DNA from: SZUA-1535 sp964594175
GTDB lineage: Archaea > Aenigmatarchaeota > Aenigmatarchaeia > Aenigmatarchaeales > SZUA-1535
Direction: 5' to 3'
DNA length: 8,297 nucleotides
Assembly (NCBI GenBank): GCA_964594175.1
Contig: CAZQLM010000037.1
Location: 1-8,297, forward strand
The notes beneath the pieces were generated by a model. The model saw only the letters and a list, made by a program, of their open reading frames with translations. It did not search any database and was not told the DNA's origin. Positions within the stretch are counted from its first letter, which is position 1; every line of letters starts with the position of its first letter. Positions 4,324-8,297 of the stretch are shown here, piece by piece. Position numbers and translations under genes: made by a program.

Positions 4324-6081
4324 TTATTTCACAGTCACGCTTTTAGCAAGATTTCTAGGTTTATCAGGGTTATAGCCTTTAAGCTTTGCCATTCTATAAG
4401 CCAAATACTGAATAGGGATTATGCTTACTATTGCTGTTGCTTCCTTTAAGTCTGGAACATTTATCCAATAATCAAATACCTCGTGATTTTCAGGAGAAAT
4501 ACCTATTATTATTCCGCCCCTTGCTTTAACTTCCTGCGCATTGCTTATTATTTCCCTGTAAGTCTCATCCTTTGGAGCGAAAACTATGCATGGTGTACCA
4601 TCTTCTATTAGCGCAATTGTTCCATGCTTTAGAAAACCTCCAGAAAAACCTTCTGCATGTATATAAGTAACTTCTTTAATTTTAAGAGCGGCTTCCAAAG
4701 CAAGAGCATAGCTTACACCACGACCAATGCAGAAAACGTGCTCTTCATCTTTTAAAATTTCTGCAAGTTTTTCCAAATATTTTCTGTTTTCCTGAGAAAG
4801 AATTTCCTCAACATGGCGGGCAGCCTTTATTATTTTTTCCTTTCCTTCTTCATATCTCCCTGCTAAAGTATAAGCAAGCAAAGTGAGCAGAGCGAGCTGC
4901 GAAGTATAAGTTTTCGTTGAAAGCACGCAAATCTCAGGGCCGGCTTGCATAGGTAAAAGATAATCGCTCACCCTCGCAAGAGTAGAGCTTATAACATTTG
5001 TTATAGCAAGAATTTTTGCATTCTTTTCTTTTGCTTTTTTAACAGCATCGAGCACGTCTGCTGTTTCACCGCTTTGCGAAACCGCTACTACTAAGGTTTT
5101 CGGAGTTAGAAAATGCTTGTAATATCCAAACTCAGAAGCATCTACTACATTAACATGTTTTTTTGCAATTTTCGAAAAAATATAAGAGCTGGCGAGGCAA
5201 GCGTAATAAGAAGAGCCAGAGCCTATTAAAAAAACTCCAAAAGCATTGTCTATCAGCTCTGCAATTTTTTCTATTTTTCTTTTTTCATGCGAAACAGCTC
5301 TAATTATCGTTTCTCTTTGTTCATGAATTTCCTTTTCCATGTAGTGCTCGTATCCAGCTTTTTCCGCTTCTTCGAGCTTCCATTCAACTGTTATTATCTT
5401 CTTTTCTTTTTCATTCCCATTAATATCAAAAATTTTAGGTTTGCTTGCTGCATAGCCGAATTCTTTATCATCGAGGAATATTATTTTATTTGTATGCTCA
5501 AGAAAAGCTATAGGATCGCTTGCAAGGAAAATACCGTGCTCTGCTATACCTATGCACAATGGCGAATCTTTTTTAGCAAAGTAGAGCCTATCTTCCTCTT
5601 TATTTAACATAACAATTGCATAACTTCCTTCCAGTTTTTTAACAGTTTCGCATAAAGCATGCTCGAATGTATACCCATTTTTCAAAAACTCTTCTATTAA
5701 ATGCGCTATAACCTCAGTATCTGTGTCGGAAACAAACTCGTGACCAAGCCGCTCAAGCTCCTTTCTTAGCTCAACATAGTTTTCTATTATTCCGTTATGC
5801 ACAACTGCTATGCTTTTTCTGCAGCAGAAATGAGGGTGAGCGTTTATCTCGCTAACATTTCCGTGTGTCGCCCATCTTGTATGGCCTATAGCTATTTTAG
5901 CTTGTGGCACGCTTTGCTCAGCATCACCTATAGCTCCAACTGCTTTTTTTGCGAAAATCCCGTTCTCCAATTTTGCAGCAATTCCCCAAGAATCATAACC
6001 CCTATATTCAAGCCTTTTCAGTCCGTGAAAAACGAGCTCAGAAGCATTTCTTTTTCCTATATATCCAATAATTCCGCACAT
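4324..6081 (-). CDS. glmS: glutamine--fructose-6-phosphate aminotransferase (isomerizing)
   Basis: Makes glucosamine-6-phosphate from fructose-6-phosphate and glutamine, the first step to UDP-GlcNAc and glycan precursors. The 585 residues have the expected order. The class II glutaminase domain has nucleophile Cys2 (MCGIIGYIG), RGYDSWGIA, HTRWATHG, HNGIIENY and SDTDTEVIAHL. Two SIS domains follow: the first has GSGSSYYA (287-294) and SQSGETADVL (335-344), and the second has GRGVSYALALEAALKIKE (453-470) and HAEGFSGG before LKHG. The C-terminal PRNLAKSVTVK supplies the catalytic lysine (Lys580). K467, E470 and H486 of the isomerase site are present. In the usually conserved GELKHG motif, Phe483 replaces Glu (TTT, not a one-base change), and the last residue is Lys rather than the usual Glu. 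The ATG is 26.5 bases from a TATA box, so the mRNA is probably leaderless. It diverges from the winged-helix regulator. Confidence 0.96.
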   Translation of the reverse strand: MCGIIGYIGKRNASELVFHGLKRLEYRGYDSWGIAAKLENGIFAKKAVGAIGDAEQSVPQAKIAIGHTRWATHGNVSEINAHPHFCCRKSIAVVHNGIIENYVELRKELERLGHEFVSDTDTEVIAHLIEEFLKNGYTFEHALCETVKKLEGSYAIVMLNKEEDRLYFAKKDSPLCIGIAEHGIFLASDPIAFLEHTNKIIFLDDKEFGYAASKPKIFDINGNEKEKKIITVEWKLEEAEKAGYEHYMEKEIHEQRETIIRAVSHEKRKIEKIAELIDNAFGVFLIGSGSSYYACLASSYIFSKIAKKHVNVVDASEFGYYKHFLTPKTLVVAVSQSGETADVLDAVKKAKEKNAKILAITNVISSTLARVSDYLLPMQAGPEICVLSTKTYTSQLALLTLLAYTLAGRYEEGKEKIIKAARHVEEILSQENRKYLEKLAEILKDEEHVFCIGRGVSYALALEAALKIKEVTYIHAEGFSGGFLKHGTIALIEDGTPCIVFAPKDETYREIISNAQEVKARGGIIIGISPENHEVFDYWINVPDLKEATAIVSIIPIQYLAYRMAKLKGYNPDKPRNLAKSVTVK

Positions 6082-6103
6082 GTGCTTGCTTTCGAAAAAT
6101 ACC

Positions 6104-6111
6104 TTTATAAA
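6104..6111 (-). promoter_or_regulatory. TATA box for glmS
   Basis: The minus strand reads TTTATAAA, centred 26.5 bases before the glmS ATG, so transcription is expected to begin at the start codon. AGGAGTTA lies just upstream and could serve as the BRE. Confidence 0.7.
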
Positions 6112-6182
6112 TAACTCCTAAAAACGGATTTTTAACATTCATTATTTGTTTTTGCTGTTTTTTCTGCAGAGTACTGGTTACA

Positions 6183-6203
6183 CAAAAATATTTTTAAATA
6201 TTA
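6183..6203 (+). repeat. operator-like palindromic repeat, copy 1
   Basis: CAAAAATATTTTTAAATATTA contains the perfect 12-base palindrome AAAAATATTTTT (6184-6195). A near-identical copy starts 24 bases later. Its position just ahead of a DNA-binding protein gene suggests a binding site for that protein, which usually recognises dyads as a dimer. Confidence 0.55.
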
Positions 6204-6206
6204 CAT

Positions 6207-6226
6207 CAAAAATATTTTTAATATTA
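6207..6226 (+). repeat. operator-like palindromic repeat, copy 2, overlapping the promoter
   Basis: This repeats copy 1 with one A missing after the palindrome (AAAAATATTTTT at 6208-6219). Its right half runs into the likely TATA element, so a protein bound here would be expected to block TBP. The repeat pair may also reach the divergent glmS promoter, though copy 1 lies about 70 bases from the glmS TATA box. Confidence 0.55.
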
Positions 6227-6227
6227 A
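6218..6227 (+). promoter_or_regulatory. likely TATA box for the winged-helix regulator
   Basis: TTAATATTAA is centred 27 bases before the ATG at 6250, matching the leaderless spacing seen elsewhere in the window. The surrounding sequence is so AT-rich that the exact box is uncertain; neighbouring eight-base windows would point to the GTG codons at 6241 or 6244. Confidence 0.5.
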
Positions 6228-6249
6228 AAGTTTGATTTTAGTGGTGGAA

Positions 6250-7185
6250 ATGTTTATCGTAAAGGAAAAAAACGGAAAAAAGCTAGCAAAGGAAGTTGAA
6301 ATCTTTCAAGAGCCGAGCAAGCTTGCCGGTGTTTTACACCCTCTACGATGGAAGATTCTGAAGCTTCTTTCAGAAAAGCCGATGCACGCAGCGGAGCTTG
6401 CGAAACTCTTGAAAGAGCAAGAACAGAAAATTTATTATCACATAAAACAACTTGAAAAGCACGGCTTTATAAAAGTTCTTAAAAAAGTTTTTATCCGCGG
6501 AACTGTTGCAAAAATCTACGTGCCAAGCAAAAGAGCTTTTGCAGTAGAGCTTGAAGGAGAGGAGATACCATTTGAAAGCTTTACAAAAAAAGAAAAGAAA
6601 GTCTATAAATTTTTTTCTCCGCATATTCGTGAAGGAGTTTTTCACTCTTTCATAGTTGTAGGTTCTCCTGATCCTCATGGGCCGTATCAGGTTCGTGCTA
6701 GGGATGGGCATTATGCAATAGAGCTCGCTTTATGGCTTGGGCAGTACGCTCAGTTAGGAGAAAATTTTTCTGTAAAGCTAGACATTGATGTAAAAGCAGA
6801 AAAGGCCTGGGACAACAATCTCGTGCTTATAGGAGGTGTGCTCACCAATTTAGTAACATCCGAAATAAACCATTTACTTCCTGCAAAATTTTCCACGAGC
6901 GAATTTCCGTTCAGAAAGATAGTATCTGAAATGAGTAAAAGAGAGTACGAAGATGAAAAATGCGGGATTATAGCAAAAATTCCGAATCCATTTGCCAAAG
7001 ACAAATCCATTATAGTACTTGCTGGTGTCCGCAATATAGGCACAAAAGCCTCCGTACTCGCTCTAACAAAGCACGCTTCGAAAATCTTAGAAGACTACGA
7101 GGGTGAAGATACGTGGGCAAGAATTGTGCGGGGTCTGGATCTGGACGGTGACGGGAAAATCGATAGTGTTGAAATTTTGGAGTGA
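6250..7185 (+). CDS. winged-helix (ArsR-like) regulator with S-layer-like C-terminal domain
   Basis: A 311-residue protein. Residues about 22-75 form an ArsR-like winged helix (LHPLRWKILKLL, AAELAKLL, YYHIKQLEKHGFIKV), followed by a wing-like segment ending TVAKIYVPS. The rest resembles the conserved domain of archaeal S-layer proteins: RDGHYAIELALWLG, LIGGVLTNLVTSEIN in the position of the usual GGP-x-x-N motif, GIIAKIPNPF, and IIVLAGVRNIGTKASVLAL. It ends with DLDGDGKIDSVE, a complete EF-hand-type calcium loop. No signal peptide or membrane segment is present, so it should act in the cytoplasm as a DNA-binding protein. From knowledge of archaeal genomes I recall such fusions; the ligand and targets are unknown to me. 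Palindromic repeats over its own promoter suggest autoregulation. Earlier in-frame starts (TTG 6232, GTG 6241, GTG 6244) are possible; the ATG is chosen for its TATA spacing. Confidence 0.8.
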   Translation: MFIVKEKNGKKLAKEVEIFQEPSKLAGVLHPLRWKILKLLSEKPMHAAELAKLLKEQEQKIYYHIKQLEKHGFIKVLKKVFIRGTVAKIYVPSKRAFAVELEGEEIPFESFTKKEKKVYKFFSPHIREGVFHSFIVVGSPDPHGPYQVRARDGHYAIELALWLGQYAQLGENFSVKLDIDVKAEKAWDNNLVLIGGVLTNLVTSEINHLLPAKFSTSEFPFRKIVSEMSKREYEDEKCGIIAKIPNPFAKDKSIIVLAGVRNIGTKASVLALTKHASKILEDYEGEDTWARIVRGLDLDGDGKIDSVEILE

Positions 7186-7198
7186 AGCCTAATGTTAA

Positions 7199-7206
7199 TT
7201 TAAAAA
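7199..7206 (+). promoter_or_regulatory. TATA box for the rhomboid gene
   Basis: TTTAAAAA is centred 26.5 bases before the ATG at 7229, in the 43-base gap after the regulator. It implies a separate leaderless transcript, although read-through from the regulator gene is also possible. Confidence 0.6.
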
Positions 7207-7228
7207 GTTTAAAAAGCCTAAGTGAAGA

Positions 7229-7960
7229 ATGGTTGTTATGGAGATTTCAGTAACAAAGAATTTTCCATTCACAGCATATCTTCTTGTAGTGATTACTGTT
7301 AGCGTTTTCTTTTTTACTGGCGAGAACACAGAGTATTTTAACATCTATGGATTTGTTCCAGCATTTTTCAGACCATACACATTCTTCAGCTATATTTTCT
7401 TTCACAGAGATTTTGTTCATCTTATGTTTAACATGACTTTGCTTCTCGTTGCCGGGCTTTTGGTGGAGAAGAGTATCGGAAGACTTTACTTTCTTTTAAC
7501 ATATCTTTTTTCCGGTTTTGTTTCTGCGATTTTTGACGGATTTGGCAGGGTATTGCTCGATTTTTCAATCTACTCCCCTCTAATAGGAGCTTCTGGTGCT
7601 GTTCTGGGCGTTCTAACACTCACAGCCTTGTTAAAACCATTTGAAAGAATACCTTCTCTCTTTCTCGTAATCCCACTTTTCTTTCTTTTGTTAAAATTCA
7701 CAATTCTCCTCGCAAAAAGCGGAATGCTCATACTTCTCGCTTTTCTGATTTTAATTTCATCGATAATGGGAGTTTTTGCGTCCTTTATCTTTTCATCAAA
7801 GCACTCAGTTCCGCTTATTTTTCTGCCAGTCTATTATCTTCTTTTTTCTCTGTGCATGACATTCATAAAAATACAAACCTTTTCATCATTCGGACATATA
7901 GGAGGAATACTCGGAGGATTCTTCTGCTTCCTCCTCTTCAGCCTTTTTTCTCTTTTTTAG
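7229..7960 (+). CDS. rhomboid-family intramembrane serine protease
   Basis: A polytopic membrane protease of 243 residues that cuts transmembrane segments of other proteins within the membrane. The catalytic set is intact: HLMFN (His64 and Asn68, the HxxxN motif of the second membrane segment), nucleophile Ser122 in GASGA, and His223 in GHIGG. The first membrane segment is about 14-30. Ser and His are 101 residues apart, much more than the roughly 50 in GlpG-type rhomboids. The extra length holds very hydrophobic stretches (about 143-161, 165-188 and 194-213), consistent with three membrane segments where one is usual. An alternative ATG at 7238 would remove three residues; 7229 is preferred because of TATA spacing. 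The 3' end, including the His223 codon (7895-7897), overlaps the convergent membrane-protein gene by 75 bases. Substrates are unknown; the neighbouring single-pass protein is a possible but untested candidate. Confidence 0.92.
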   Translation: MVVMEISVTKNFPFTAYLLVVITVSVFFFTGENTEYFNIYGFVPAFFRPYTFFSYIFFHRDFVHLMFNMTLLLVAGLLVEKSIGRLYFLLTYLFSGFVSAIFDGFGRVLLDFSIYSPLIGASGAVLGVLTLTALLKPFERIPSLFLVIPLFFLLLKFTILLAKSGMLILLAFLILISSIMGVFASFIFSSKHSVPLIFLPVYYLLFSLCMTFIKIQTFSSFGHIGGILGGFFCFLLFSLFSLF

Positions 7961-8297
7961 CTCTTTAATAACTTCTTCGCACTCTCTCAGGTAAAGCGAA
8001 GCAAGATAAAGCATCTGCATTGCTATAAATTCTTCAGCTTTTTCTGCATTTTCTTTAAGCTGAGCAACATTAATTCCGCTTTCCTCCAGCTCACTAATTT
8101 CCCTTTTTATTTTGGCAAGTTTCCTTTTAAGAAAGTATGCTTTTATCCTCTTTCTCTTCCACACAGCTACTAGCGTGCTACTACCTATAAAAACGAGCAA
8201 AATCAAATAACCAAAAATTTCCAAAGGTTTTGGCTTGCACTCAAGCTTCTCAGCATCGCAGCCATACTCGCAAATTTCTAATGTTTTCCATGAGTTG
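7886..8297 (-). CDS. single-pass membrane protein, extracellular Cys motif and coiled-coil tail (5' end outside window)
   Basis: The frame is open to the window edge, so the true start lies beyond 8297. A TTG at 8224 would give a 112-residue protein, but the preceding codons continue sensible protein sequence and the TTG lies just at the membrane segment. The visible part begins with a Cys-containing stretch (ICEYGCDAEKLECKPKP, three cysteines), then a membrane segment (IFGYLILLVFIGSSTLVAVW), then a basic patch (KRKRIKAYFLKRK). A helical, probably coiled-coil region follows (LAKIKREISELEE and onward), and a Lys- then Glu-rich tail ending in SSEYSSYMSE. The likely topology is an outside Cys-rich end of a larger surface protein with an inside coiled-coil tail. 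I cannot assign a family. It converges on the rhomboid gene, overlapping it by 75 bases; the overlap encodes its charged, low-complexity tail. Confidence 0.75.
   Translation of the reverse strand, partial: NSWKTLEICEYGCDAEKLECKPKPLEIFGYLILLVFIGSSTLVAVWKRKRIKAYFLKRKLAKIKREISELEESGINVAQLKENAEKAEEFIAMQMLYLASLYLRECEEVIKELKKRKKAEEEEAEESSEYSSYMSE
7944..7958 (+). terminator. double T6 run at the end of the rhomboid gene
   Basis: Two runs of six thymines (7944-7949 and 7953-7958) immediately precede the rhomboid stop codon and could end its transcript. They also encode phenylalanines in the last membrane segment, and on the other strand lysine-rich codons, so the terminator role is tentative. Confidence 0.3.

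Noticed and set aside
5797..6114. 105-codon plus-strand frame over the glmS start
   Set aside because: It is antisense to the conserved glutaminase domain, with no family resemblance and no promoter of its own.

Overview
This window looks like the chromosome of an AT-rich archaeon. The main reasons are a tRNA-Ala interrupted by a bulge-helix-bulge intron, an archaeal-style type IA topoisomerase, a winged-helix regulator fused to an S-layer-like domain, and a recurring archaeal promoter pattern. In that pattern a TATA box (often with a purine-rich BRE in front) is centred about 25-28 bases before the start codon, so most transcripts should be leaderless. Lineage cannot be fixed from the sequence; small overlapping genes and compact convergent packing would suit a small-genome archaeon, but that is inference.

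Layout, left to right. Bases 24-138 are tRNA-Ala(UGC) with a 40-base intron and an encoded CCA. It converges on topA (147-2228, minus), with only 8 bases between them. Upstream of topA, and overlapping it by 32 bases, is a 76-codon gene for a single-pass membrane protein with a long amphipathic helix (2197-2427, minus); its TATA box probably drives both genes. Next comes the only sizeable stretch without a long gene (about 2456-2957). It contains two well-placed promoters, a degenerate ORF (2540-2694), a 37-codon ORF (2743-2856), and an 8-codon ORF with a strong ribosome binding site and two serine codons just ahead of serS. The serS gene (seryl-tRNA synthetase, 2958-4319, plus) converges on glmS (4324-6081, minus) with a 4-base gap.

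Right of glmS, a divergent AT-rich spacer carries two near-identical palindromic repeats overlapping the promoter of a winged-helix regulator (6250-7185, plus). That regulator's C-terminus ends in a perfect EF-hand-type calcium loop. It is followed by a leaderless rhomboid protease gene (7229-7960, plus) with an enlarged segment between the catalytic Ser and His. The rhomboid's last 75 bases, including the catalytic His codon, overlap the convergent 3' end of a membrane protein gene that runs off the window (7886 to beyond 8297, minus).

The long genes are mostly housekeeping: DNA topology, Ser-tRNA charging, amino-sugar synthesis, regulation and membrane proteolysis. The best places to look for something undescribed are the 2456-2957 region, the paired operator at 6183-6226, the small membrane protein coupled to topA, and the rhomboid/membrane-protein overlap.
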